Positions 1 to 6,261 of a DNA stretch of 7,132 nt are shown in pieces. The notes under the pieces are model-generated. The model worked only from the letters and a program-made list of their open reading frames with translations. It was not told the origin of the DNA and ran no database searches. Location of the stretch: assembly GCA_003499585.1 (NCBI GenBank), contig DNSU01000188.1, positions 10,698 through 17,829 of the forward strand, read 5' to 3'. Position numbers and translations under genes: made by a program. Each line of letters begins with the position of its first letter. Within the stretch, counting starts at the first letter, position 1. Source of the DNA: Cyanobacteria bacterium UBA9579. Its GTDB lineage: Bacteria > Cyanobacteriota > Vampirovibrionia > Gastranaerophilales > UBA9579.

Positions 1-709
1 TGCAGGAGAAATTAAAAAACCTGAAAGAAACCTGCCATTTTCATTGTTTTTAGGATCAGGAATAGTAATAACCCTGTATTTACTTACCAATTTAATATAT
101 TTATTTGTTTTACCAATGGCAAACATTCAGACCGCAACAGAAGATATAGTCGGTGCCACTCTTATGCAGGCTATATTCGGAAATCCCGGACAAGCAATAA
201 TCGCAGTAGTTATCCTGATATCAGCTTTTGGCTGTTTGAATGGCATGATTTTAGCCGGGGCAAGGGTATATTACGCAATGGCAAAAGATGGTCTGTTCTT
301 CAAAAAGCTGGCTATTCTTGGTAAAAAATCACAGGTGCCTGAAAATTCTTTATATCTTCAATGTTTTTGGGCCTCAGTTTTAGTAATGAGCGGGTCATAT
401 TCAGCCATTTTAGACTATGTAATATGTACTACCCTGATATTTTACATTTTAACTATCGGTGGAATATTTTTAGCCAGAAAAAAATACCCTGATATTCCAA
501 GACCGTATAAAGCTGTAGGTTACCCTTATTTTCCAATAATCTACTGCATACTGGCTGTATATGTAGTAGCAAATCTACTGATATACAGACCTGAAACCAC
601 CTGGCCAGGTTTCATCCTGGCAGCAACAGGCATACCTGTTTATCTATTCTGGAAAAGAAAAAACACAGCAAAAGATCTGGAACTTCAGGATATTAAGGAT
701 CTATCCTAA
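1..709 (+). CDS. APC-superfamily amino acid permease, C-terminal part (5' end outside window)
   Basis: Inner-membrane secondary transporter, most likely for amino acids. The reading frame is open from base 2 with no stop to the left edge, so only about 235 C-terminal residues are visible. The visible part begins with AGEIKKPERNLPFSLFLGSG, matching the APC pattern Glu-Ile-Lys-x-Pro-x-Arg-Asn-x-Pro at the cytoplasmic entry to a membrane helix. Next come a helix ending near FVLPM, the segment ISAFGCLNGMILAGARVYYA followed by MAKDGLF, and the loop RKKYPDIPRPYKAVGYP, which is typical of this superfamily. About six hydrophobic segments can be counted. The protein ends in a short charged cytoplasmic tail with a TAA stop at 707-709. 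The TTG at base 44 is internal and not a real start. Substrate cannot be told from this part. The 3' end overlaps the convergent 158-residue gene by four bases. Family assignment is firm; specificity is unknown. Confidence 0.88.
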   Translation, partial: AGEIKKPERNLPFSLFLGSGIVITLYLLTNLIYLFVLPMANIQTATEDIVGATLMQAIFGNPGQAIIAVVILISAFGCLNGMILAGARVYYAMAKDGLFFKKLAILGKKSQVPENSLYLQCFWASVLVMSGSYSAILDYVICTTLIFYILTIGGIFLARKKYPDIPRPYKAVGYPYFPIIYCILAVYVVANLLIYRPETTWPGFILAATGIPVYLFWKRKNTAKDLELQDIKDLS

Positions 710-1182
710 ATATGCTTTTTATAGTGGAATATAAAATGATTTATAATATCTTCCTTTGAAACACTATAGATATCATCTTCATCATAACTTCTAATCGAGC
801 TTTTAGGAATATCTTCCCTGATTATGTTTCCTTCCAGATACTTTATGTCAATCCAAACAGTGACTTCATCAGGTGATACAACTGTATAAATAAATCTTTC
901 GGAACAATATGCTTCACTAGTGTCATATTCTATATTTAATGTGACTGAATTCTGAGGAATATCTATTCCAAGCTCTTGAGATACGGTAATATTGCGATTA
1001 TATTTTTCAAGTTCACTTTTTAACTCTTCAAAAGCAGGAGTGACCTTAGATAAGAAGAAATTTATCACTTCCTCCTTCATTTTCAGGTATTCCTGATATT
1101 CTAAACAGGATCTTTCCCGTTGATTTTCTCTTTGAGCCTCTCGTTGACTGAATAAACTCCCTAAATCTTCTTTCCAGTCCAT
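706..1182 (-). CDS. Hypothetical protein, 158 residues, coiled-coil-like N-terminus
   Basis: I do not recognise this protein. Residues 1-65 are strongly charged and predicted helical, with a Gln-Arg-Glu-rich stretch (QREAQRENQRER, residues 13-24) and a segment PAFEELKSELEKYNRNITVS (49-68) that suggests a coiled coil or helical hairpin. Residues 75-125 look like alternating beta strands (SVTLNIEY, RFIYTVV, EVTVWIDIKY). The C-terminus is a short helix ending KEDIINHFIFHYKKHI. There is no signal peptide or membrane helix, so it should be cytoplasmic. The ATG start is preceded by AGGG about nine bases upstream. The gene lies 82 bases downstream of the P-type ATPase on the same strand, so it may be read from that transcript or from the candidate extended -10 at 1224-1232. 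Its TAG stop overlaps the stop of the convergent permease. The gene looks real; the function is unknown. Confidence 0.75.
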   Translation of the reverse strand: MDWKEDLGSLFSQREAQRENQRERSCLEYQEYLKMKEEVINFFLSKVTPAFEELKSELEKYNRNITVSQELGIDIPQNSVTLNIEYDTSEAYCSERFIYTVVSPDEVTVWIDIKYLEGNIIREDIPKSSIRSYDEDDIYSVSKEDIINHFIFHYKKHI

Positions 1183-1223
1183 ATATTATCCCTTTATTGA
1201 GATTTGAATATTGATAATAAATT

Positions 1224-1232
1224 AGTATATCA
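1224..1232 (-). promoter_or_regulatory. Candidate extended -10 promoter for the 158-residue gene
   Basis: Read on the minus strand this is TGATATACT, which is a TGn element followed by TATACT, one base from the TATAAT consensus. It would place the transcription start near 1217 and give a leader of about 35 bases before the ATG at 1182. No good -35 box is seen at 16-18 bases, which is tolerable for an extended -10 promoter. The surrounding DNA is AT-rich, so chance matches are common. Confidence 0.3.
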
Positions 1233-1264
1233 TGGTATTTCCAGTAAAAGCTATGGTTTAAGGA

Positions 1265-3928
1265 CTATATCTCTAATCTTTCTACCTCTCTTCTTCTAAG
1301 ATAGAATTTATCAATCTCAACCACTAAAACAACTATAGAAGCCACGAGAATGGTAATTATCCAGGTTGTAAGGCTAAGTTCAGTAGTATGAAATACAAAT
1401 TGTAAAGGCTTGAAAGTTATAACAGCAATCTGAGCAAGTACTGCTATAGTCAGACTTACAAACAAGAATGAATTTGTAAAAGGATTCATCCTGAAAACAG
1501 ACTTTCTAAATGAACGTGAATTCCAGACTTGAAAAAACTGGAAAAATACAATAGTATTTAATGCTGTTGTTCTTGCATAAGTCAAGCTGACATCTCTTTG
1601 TAATTCATACCAATATAATAGCAACGTTCCTGCTGCTATAACCAAAGCTATAACAATTATTCGATTAAATAACAGTTTATTAATAATATTTTCTTTAGGG
1701 TTTCGCGGAGGTTGTTTCTCAATATCTTTCTCTCCTGGCTCATAAGCTAACGCTACATCTTGTAATCCGTTAGTAACAAGATTTACCCATAAAACCTGAG
1801 TGGCAAGAAAAGGCAGGGGAAGATTAAAGATTAAACTGAATATAACTGCTAATGCTATTCCAATACCTGTTGGAACAAGAAAGAATGTAACCTTGCGAAT
1901 ATTGTCAAAAATTATCCTGCCGACCTTAACAGCTTCAAATATAGAGGCAAAGTTATCATCTTTTAATACCATATCTGATGCTTCTTTCGCGACATCAGTA
2001 CCTATTTTACCCATAGCCACACCAATATTTGCTTTCTTTAAAGCGGGTGCATCATTTATCCCATCACCGGTTACTGCTACAACATTACCCTTATTTTGTA
2101 GAGCTTCTATAATCTCCAGCTTATGATGAGGTGAGACTCTGGCATATACTGAAATCTTTTCTACATTTTTATCAAGAAACTCTTTTCCATTTTCATCTAT
2201 TTCCTGCCCTGTGATTACCATATCCCCGTCTTTATATATACCTATCTGCTTAGCAATGGTAGTGGCAGTAAGTTTATGATCGCCGGTAATCATAACTGTC
2301 TTAATTCCGGCTCTTTTAGTTCCTTTTATAGCTTCAACAGCACTTTCTCTTGGCGGATCAATAATCCCCTGAAAGCCCACGAGTTCTAAATCAGTTGTTG
2401 ACTCTTTTTCAAGATTAACTTCTTCAGGACAAGCACGTATACGCTTGATCCCAAACCCTAAAGCTCTCAAGCCCTTTTGTGCCATATTTATATATTGATC
2501 CGAGTATTCTTTTTTATAATTATCTTTTGAAAAATCAAGTATTTGTTCAGGTGCACCTTTAACAAATATCACACATTCATCACCCTCCTGATACATAATT
2601 GCCATATATTGCCTTTTTGAGCTAAATGGAATTTCATCAACAAGTTTATATTTATATTCTTTTTCCTCAATGTTAATTCCATATTTCATTGCAGACACGA
2701 TTAAGGCTGCCTCTGTGGGATCTCCTTTTATTTGCCATTCTTCATTTTCCTTATATAAGTCTGAAGAATTGCATAATAATCCTGTTAACAGAAGCTTGCA
2801 TAATTCTTCATCCTCCTCAATTTTCTGTCCATTATGCAGAACCTCACCAGCAGGATCATAGCCAACACCGGTAAATTCAAACTCTTTACCATTAGCATAA
2901 GCTTTTACAACCGTCATTTTATTCTCAGTAATAGTACCCGTTTTGTCAGAGCATATATAATTACAACTTCCGAGCGTTTCAACAGCTATCAGCTTCCTGA
3001 GAATAGCATTTTTATCAGCCATCTTCTTTAGCCCAACAGCCAGAGTTATAGTAGCAACAATAGGTAACCCTTCAGGAATAACAGCTACAGTCATAGTTAT
3101 TGCAAATAATACGATTTCATACAGAGTAATTCCTTGAATCAAGCCTATTATAACGACAAGCAAAGCCAAGCCAAAGCTTGCAACACCTATTTTCCGGCTA
3201 AGATCAGCAAATTTTCTTTGAATAGGGGAATATTCTTTAGTAGTAGTTTTTACCTGTCTGGATATCTTACCTAATTCTGTTTTTTCTCCTGTTCTTACTA
3301 TTACCCCTTTGCCTCTGCCATTGGTGATAACTGTTCCCATAAAGGCCATATTTTTCTGATCGGCAACAGGAAGGTTTTCTCTATCAATAACTTCTATTTT
3401 CTTGTATACAGGAAGCGATTCTCCGGTAAACATTGATTCATCTATCTCAAGTTCTTTTGCTTCAAACAATCGTACATCAGCAGGAACTTTATATCCTGCT
3501 GATAAAGTAACAATATCACCTGGAACTATATCTGTGGCATTAATTCTATCCTCTTTACAGTTTCTGACTACAAATGCTTTTTGAGTAACCAGCTTTTTTA
3601 ATGCCTGCATAGCTTTTTCAGCTTTATATTCCTGAAAAAAACCAACAATTGCATTTAGTATAACTATAACTATTATTACAATAGTATCGATATAATGCTG
3701 AATTAACAGTGTAAACACAGCCGCAAACAAAAGTATATATATTAATGGACTTGTAAATTGATGCAATATCAGCTTCCATAAAGGATGTTCTTCTTTCTCC
3801 TCTAAAGAATTAGTACCATATATTTTTAGCCTATTCTGGGCTTCTTCATCAGAAATTCCCCGATATGAAGTATCGAGCTCTATGAAAGTCTCATCTATCG
3901 CTTTTTTATAATATGTTCCTATTTCCAA
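1265..3928 (-). CDS. P2-type cation-transporting P-type ATPase (SERCA-like architecture, ion uncertain)
   Basis: Inner-membrane pump that hydrolyses ATP through a phospho-aspartate intermediate to move cations. At 887 residues it has the usual length for bacterial P2 ATPases. Seen in order: cation ATPase N-terminal domain (1-50); M1-M2 (about 57-98); actuator domain with TGES (168-171); M3-M4 (about 247-297) with PEGLP (285-289); phosphorylation site DKTGT with Asp328; nucleotide-binding KGDPTEAAL (401-409), PFSSKRQYM (434-442) and KGAPE (457-461); DPPR (524-527); MITGDH (546-551); hinge GDGINDAP (621-628); M5-M6 (about 680-727); and the C-terminal M7-M10 domain (about 755-872). The Ca2+ ligands of SERCA are only partly kept: Glu286 and Asn716 remain, while M5, M6 and M8 positions differ (see findings). 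Start: the codon is TTG, preceded by AAGGAG nine bases upstream, and the next in-frame Met is residue 107, so TTG is the only reasonable start. A large palindrome precedes the ribosome site. Family certain; calcium specificity doubtful. Confidence 0.95.
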   Translation of the reverse strand: MEIGTYYKKAIDETFIELDTSYRGISDEEAQNRLKIYGTNSLEEKEEHPLWKLILHQFTSPLIYILLFAAVFTLLIQHYIDTIVIIVIVILNAIVGFFQEYKAEKAMQALKKLVTQKAFVVRNCKEDRINATDIVPGDIVTLSAGYKVPADVRLFEAKELEIDESMFTGESLPVYKKIEVIDRENLPVADQKNMAFMGTVITNGRGKGVIVRTGEKTELGKISRQVKTTTKEYSPIQRKFADLSRKIGVASFGLALLVVIIGLIQGITLYEIVLFAITMTVAVIPEGLPIVATITLAVGLKKMADKNAILRKLIAVETLGSCNYICSDKTGTITENKMTVVKAYANGKEFEFTGVGYDPAGEVLHNGQKIEEDEELCKLLLTGLLCNSSDLYKENEEWQIKGDPTEAALIVSAMKYGINIEEKEYKYKLVDEIPFSSKRQYMAIMYQEGDECVIFVKGAPEQILDFSKDNYKKEYSDQYINMAQKGLRALGFGIKRIRACPEEVNLEKESTTDLELVGFQGIIDPPRESAVEAIKGTKRAGIKTVMITGDHKLTATTIAKQIGIYKDGDMVITGQEIDENGKEFLDKNVEKISVYARVSPHHKLEIIEALQNKGNVVAVTGDGINDAPALKKANIGVAMGKIGTDVAKEASDMVLKDDNFASIFEAVKVGRIIFDNIRKVTFFLVPTGIGIALAVIFSLIFNLPLPFLATQVLWVNLVTNGLQDVALAYEPGEKDIEKQPPRNPKENIINKLLFNRIIVIALVIAAGTLLLYWYELQRDVSLTYARTTALNTIVFFQFFQVWNSRSFRKSVFRMNPFTNSFLFVSLTIAVLAQIAVITFKPLQFVFHTTELSLTTWIITILVASIVVLVVEIDKFYLRRREVERLEI

Positions 3929-3937
3929 TTATCTCTT

Positions 3938-3943
3938 CTCCTT
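3938..3943 (-). promoter_or_regulatory. Ribosome binding site fixing the TTG start of the P-type ATPase
   Basis: On the minus strand the sequence is AAGGAG, a near-consensus Shine-Dalgarno site nine bases before the TTG at 3928-3926. It decides the start, because no ATG exists in frame for the first 106 codons and the N-terminal residues match the family's N-terminal domain. Confidence 0.75.
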
Positions 3944-3946
3944 AAT

Positions 3947-3980
3947 ATATAAGAGTAACTGATATCAATTACTCTTATAT
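3947..3980. promoter_or_regulatory. 34-bp near-perfect palindrome upstream of the ATPase (operator or leader hairpin)
   Basis: The outer arms ATATAAGAGTAA (3947-3958) and TTACTCTTATAT (3969-3980) are perfect 12-base reverse complements. The centre contains a further 8-base palindrome TGATATCA (3960-3967), leaving one mismatched pair (3959 with 3968). It begins three bases upstream of the ATPase ribosome binding site. No T-run follows on either strand, so it does not read as a rho-independent terminator. A binding site for a dimeric regulator, or an mRNA hairpin that controls access to the ribosome site, fits better. A weak TACAAT -10 candidate lies just upstream on the minus strand (3990-3995), which would put the palindrome at or just after the transcription start. 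Confidence 0.55.
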
Positions 3981-4016
3981 GCATTTTCTATTGTAGATAA
4001 CCTGATTAAATACAGA

Positions 4017-4316
4017 TTATCTTTCAGGTTTTTGAGTAAAAACCGGCTGGTAAAATTGATAGTTTAAGACTTCATAAGCATCATAAGCATTACGATTTTC
4101 TGAAATTGGTGTTAATTTAGTTTCATACAAGGTTGAATCCTGCTCTTTAAGATAATTTGCTACATCTTCAGCAGCTCTAACTCCTTTTCCATCAATCATA
4201 TCATGTATTTTACTCATATCATCCTGAGTTAAATGAATTGTATATCCATCAACATTTAATACATGAACATTTTGTTCTGCGTTAAATTCTAATGTGACGT
4301 TGCGTCTTCTAAGCAT
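4017..4316 (-). CDS. Hypothetical protein, 99 residues
   Basis: I do not recognise this protein. It begins with a basic MLRRRN and then two likely beta strands (NVTLEFNA, NVHVLNVDGYTIHLT). These are followed by helical segments around QDDMSKIHDMIDG and AAEDVANYLKEQDS, then a tyrosine-rich C-terminal stretch (NAYDAYEVLNYQFYQPVF, residues 76-93). No signal peptide or membrane helix is seen. The ATG is preceded by an AGGGGGAG ribosome site, which makes the gene credible. The gene lies 88 bases upstream of the P-type ATPase on the same strand and 97 bases downstream of the 90-residue orphan. A tandem 9-bp duplication near the 3' end codes for the Ala-Tyr-Asp / Ala-Tyr-Glu pair. Function cannot be assigned. 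Confidence 0.7.
   Translation of the reverse strand: MLRRRNVTLEFNAEQNVHVLNVDGYTIHLTQDDMSKIHDMIDGKGVRAAEDVANYLKEQDSTLYETKLTPISENRNAYDAYEVLNYQFYQPVFTQKPER
4073..4090. repeat. Tandem 9-bp direct repeat inside the 99-residue gene
   Basis: CATAAGCAT occurs twice in immediate succession (4073-4081 and 4082-4090). Its length is a multiple of three, so it keeps frame and encodes the repeated Ala-Tyr-Asp/Glu in the tail of the 99-residue protein. Only two copies are present. Confidence 0.6.
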
Positions 4317-4413
4317 AGTCTATCTCCCCCCTAAATAGTAATGCTATATTTTAAATGCTCAAAACTAACTTAACCATAACCAATTAAGCAGACTTTAAGT
4401 TTAAAATTAATCG

Positions 4414-4686
4414 CTAGAGAATAAAAGGCTTTATATCTGTATAGAACAGCTCTTCTAACTGCTGTTCATTCAAATCTGTCCATGTTTCACTGTCTTGTGA
4501 GTATCGGTATTTATGGCTATCTTCATCATAATAAATTTTTAGATGCATATAATCCTCTTTCTTAGGAGAATCCCCATGAACAGGAATACTGGGCTTATTA
4601 ACTATAACATTGGCATTTGGATCTTTTTTTAAATAGATATTCGGTCCGTGTTTTCTAATTGTTTTCTTAAATTCTTCTATTTCCAT
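4414..4686 (-). CDS. Hypothetical protein, 90 residues
   Basis: I do not recognise this protein. It is a small soluble polypeptide with a helical, charged start (MEIEEFKKTIRKHG), then PNIYLKKDPNANVIVNKPSI. A probable beta hairpin follows, MHLKIYYDEDSHKYRYSQDS (47-66), with sequence reminiscent of a small strand-turn-strand fold. It ends in a C-terminal helix WTDLNEQQLEELFYTDIKPF. No signal peptide or membrane segment is visible. I chose the ATG at 4686-4684: GAGG lies eight bases upstream of it, whereas the TTG two codons earlier is only two bases from that site. It is the first of four consecutive minus-strand genes and faces the divergent 206-residue orphan across about 250 bases. Function is unknown. 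Confidence 0.68.
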   Translation of the reverse strand: MEIEEFKKTIRKHGPNIYLKKDPNANVIVNKPSIPVHGDSPKKEDYMHLKIYYDEDSHKYRYSQDSETWTDLNEQQLEELFYTDIKPFIL

Positions 4687-4789
4687 AACCAATTCCTCAT
4701 CTTAATTAGAAAACATTAAAACAACATAATCATTATTTTATGCTTCAATTGTCTATACTGATGTAAGATACTTGAACTGTGTTCTAATT

Positions 4790-4819
4790 AAAAAGCAACA
4801 AAAACCACCCTTTTCGTTG
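4790..4819 (-). terminator. Terminator-like hairpin in the divergent intergenic region
   Basis: On the minus strand CAACGAAAA pairs with TTTTTGTTG (nine pairs including one G-T) around the six-base loop GGGTGG, and CTTTTT follows directly. On the plus strand the same stem has an A-C mismatch and a weaker tail, so the minus orientation is better. No minus-strand gene is seen just upstream of it. If functional it would act as a leader attenuator for the 90-residue gene or as the end of a short antisense or small RNA. The stem is mostly A-T, so stability is modest. Confidence 0.28.
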
Positions 4820-4932
4820 TTTAATACTTATTTTTATATAAAAAGTTTATGTAATTTATTAATTTGCTATCAAAAATAATCCTGTTCTTATTTATAGTAT
4901 ATGTAATAAAAATCAATTGGAGATCTCAAAAT

Positions 4933-5553
4933 ATGAATAACATACAAGAAAGAAGAGTTATTGCTCCTGTTAATTTGGCACAATATCCTGGAACACAAAT
5001 CAATCAGCCAAATATTTTTACCCAAAGTCAATTTGACAGTATTTCTTTTAGTGGTAAAGTTTCTCAAAAATTATCTAGCAAGCTGGTAGAAAAATTTTCT
5101 AACAAGCTAAAACTGGTTTTAGCAGCTATTGCGGGTCCCGAATATTATGTTAGAGATATAAAAACATTAGCTCATAATGAAACTGTAGAGTTAATGGCAA
5201 AAAATCCAAAAGGTGCACTGCAAAAAGCAAAACACTTACTCCAAATTAATAAACAAACAATAAAAGAGACAGTAAAAAGAGGTTATTTGAATTCTAGTGA
5301 TAATAACGCCTGGTTAATAAGCACTTATAATCTTGTAGGTACTATTAATGGAAAATTAGGCAAAAGAAGTCAGGAATTTTTAAATTACGCTAAAGGTTAT
5401 GAAACGTACTTGAAGACTGGAAACAGAGCCAAAGCTACACCTATGTTCAAGCATATTTCAGATAAAATGATAAAAATGGCAGAAGAAGGCAACAAGCCAG
5501 ATTTAGCAAATAAAATAAAAACAGAAGTTAAGAAATACTCTGCAAAAATATAA
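4933..5553 (+). CDS. Hypothetical lysine-rich helical protein with N-terminal Phe-x-Gly element
   Basis: I do not recognise a domain. The first 35 residues are polar and probably disordered (Asn, Gln, Pro rich). They lead into FDSISFSGK (34-42), a short hydrophobic-Phe-x-Gly-Lys element. An amphipathic helix rich in Lys, Ser and Leu follows (VSQKLSSKLVEKFSNKLKL, 43-61), then a small hydrophobic patch LVLAAIAG. The rest (about 75-206) looks entirely alpha-helical and basic, with possible helical repeats (GALQKAKHLLQIN, RSQEFLNYAKGYETYL, MFKHISDKMIKMAEEG). I chose the ATG at 4933 because TGGAGA lies about ten bases upstream. A longer frame from TTG at 4864 adds a hydrophobic segment but has no ribosome site and reads like AT-rich leader DNA. 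A strong hairpin follows the stop. It is probably a single-gene unit. Function is unknown. Confidence 0.72.
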   Translation: MNNIQERRVIAPVNLAQYPGTQINQPNIFTQSQFDSISFSGKVSQKLSSKLVEKFSNKLKLVLAAIAGPEYYVRDIKTLAHNETVELMAKNPKGALQKAKHLLQINKQTIKETVKRGYLNSSDNNAWLISTYNLVGTINGKLGKRSQEFLNYAKGYETYLKTGNRAKATPMFKHISDKMIKMAEEGNKPDLANKIKTEVKKYSAKI

Positions 5554-5572
5554 ATACAAATCTATAATTGCT

Positions 5573-5608
5573 TATAGAGAGAACATTTAGATAAATGTTC
5601 TCTCTATA
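5573..5608 (+). terminator. Strong rho-independent terminator-like hairpin after the 206-residue gene
   Basis: TATAGAGAGAACATTT (5573-5588) and AAATGTTCTCTCTATA (5593-5608) are perfect 16-base reverse complements around the four-base loop AGAT. It starts 20 bases after the TAA stop and is followed by GCTTTAAATATA, a short and imperfect T tract. Position and stem length support a transcription terminator or an mRNA 3'-end stabiliser. On the minus strand the downstream tail is poorer. Confidence 0.7.
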
Positions 5609-5631
5609 GCTTTAAATATACTTATAATTTA

Positions 5632-5662
5632 TTGATTGGAATGGCAATTAAGACACTATAAT
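5632..5662 (+). promoter_or_regulatory. Candidate sigma-70 type promoter for the PEBP gene
   Basis: A perfect TATAAT lies at 5657-5662, with TTGATT at 5632-5637 as -35 at a rather long 19-base spacing. It sits between the preceding hairpin and the PEBP start, and would give a leader of about 100 bases. The -10 is convincing; the -35 is weak. Confidence 0.4.
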
Positions 5663-5767
5663 ATTGAAATTATTAGCCATTTTATTCACGCTACAAGAGA
5701 TTCTCAAAAATGATTTTATAAATAAAAATAATCTGCAATGTATAAACAATAAAAGGGAGATAAAACT

Positions 5768-6223
5768 ATGAATTTAACCAGCAATGCTTTTGCAGATAAA
5801 GAATTGATTCCTCCTCAATATACCTGTGATGGAGAAAACTACTCACCACCATTAAAAATTGAGAAAGTTCCTGAAAATGCAGAAAGTCTGGCACTAATAG
5901 CTGATGACCCCGATGCACCAAACGGTACTTTCGTTCACTGGGTGCGTTATAATATGCCATCAGACAAAAGAGAAATACCTGAAAGAACACCAACCATTCC
6001 ACAATTGGCAGATAAAAGCCTACAGGGTAAAAATAGCTTTGGAAAAATCGGCTACGGCGGGCCATGTCCTCCGAGCGGGACACATAGATATTTCTTTAAA
6101 CTTTATGCGCTTGATACGAGTCTGGATCTTAATCCCGATGCAACTACAAAGAAAGAACTCGAAAATGCAATGAGGGGGCATATTCTTTCTGAAGCAGAAT
6201 TAGTAGGTCTTTACAGTCATTAA
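5768..6223 (+). CDS. YbhB/YbcL family Raf kinase inhibitor-like protein (PEBP family)
   Basis: Small soluble protein of the phosphatidylethanolamine-binding protein family; 151 residues is the usual bacterial length. Visible signatures are CDGENYSPPL (20-29), the conserved DDPDAP (46-51), HW (57-58), and the second signature GPCPPSGTHRYFFKLYAL (98-115). Together these form the anion or phospho-ligand pocket of PEBP folds. The C-terminal helix carries AMRGHILSEAELVGLY (134-149), also typical. There is no signal peptide, so it is cytoplasmic like E. coli YbhB, whereas YbcL is periplasmic. The biochemical role of the bacterial family is poorly defined; the kinase-inhibitor name comes from the eukaryotic relative and should not be read as a function here. 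The start is clear: AGGGAG lies eight bases before the ATG. It appears to be an independent unit, with its own TATAAT upstream and an inverted repeat downstream. Confidence 0.95.
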   Translation: MNLTSNAFADKELIPPQYTCDGENYSPPLKIEKVPENAESLALIADDPDAPNGTFVHWVRYNMPSDKREIPERTPTIPQLADKSLQGKNSFGKIGYGGPCPPSGTHRYFFKLYALDTSLDLNPDATTKKELENAMRGHILSEAELVGLYSH

Positions 6224-6227
6224 GTTA

Positions 6228-6261
6228 TATTCAAATTCAATAATTCACTACAATTTGAATA
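6228..6261. repeat. 10-bp inverted repeat between the PEBP and nuclease genes
   Basis: TATTCAAATT (6228-6237) and AATTTGAATA (6252-6261) are perfect reverse complements separated by 14 bases. The repeat begins four bases after the PEBP stop codon. No T-run follows on the plus strand, and the stem is almost all A-T, so it would be a weak terminator. The right arm contains TTGAAT (6255-6260), which could serve as a -35 for the nuclease gene with TATTTT at 6276-6281, so an operator is an alternative reading. Confidence 0.4.

Noticed and set aside
44..46. TTG as start of the permease
   Set aside because: The frame is open to the left edge, and the residues before it match the conserved permease segment, so the codon is internal.
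693..719. Hairpin TTAAGGA/TCCTAA with a T-run as the permease terminator
   Set aside because: The stem is only four to five uninterrupted pairs around a tiny loop, too weak to annotate as a feature; kept only as a remark.
1800..2126. 108-residue and several shorter plus-strand open frames inside the ATPase gene
   Set aside because: They are antisense shadows of a gene with continuous family motifs; none shows independent features.
3947..3980. Palindrome as a terminator of the 99-residue gene
   Set aside because: No T-run follows on the minus strand; the next bases lead straight into the ATPase ribosome site. A regulatory site is more likely.
4864..4932. TTG start giving the 206-residue protein a 23-residue hydrophobic N-terminal extension that resembles a signal anchor
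   Set aside because: There is no ribosome binding site before the TTG, while TGGAGA sits at a good distance before the ATG at 4933. The extension reads like translated AT-rich leader DNA.
5766..6083. 105-residue open frame antisense to the PEBP gene
   Set aside because: It lies wholly over a clear PEBP gene, has no recognisable motif, and its existence follows from the codon use of the real gene.
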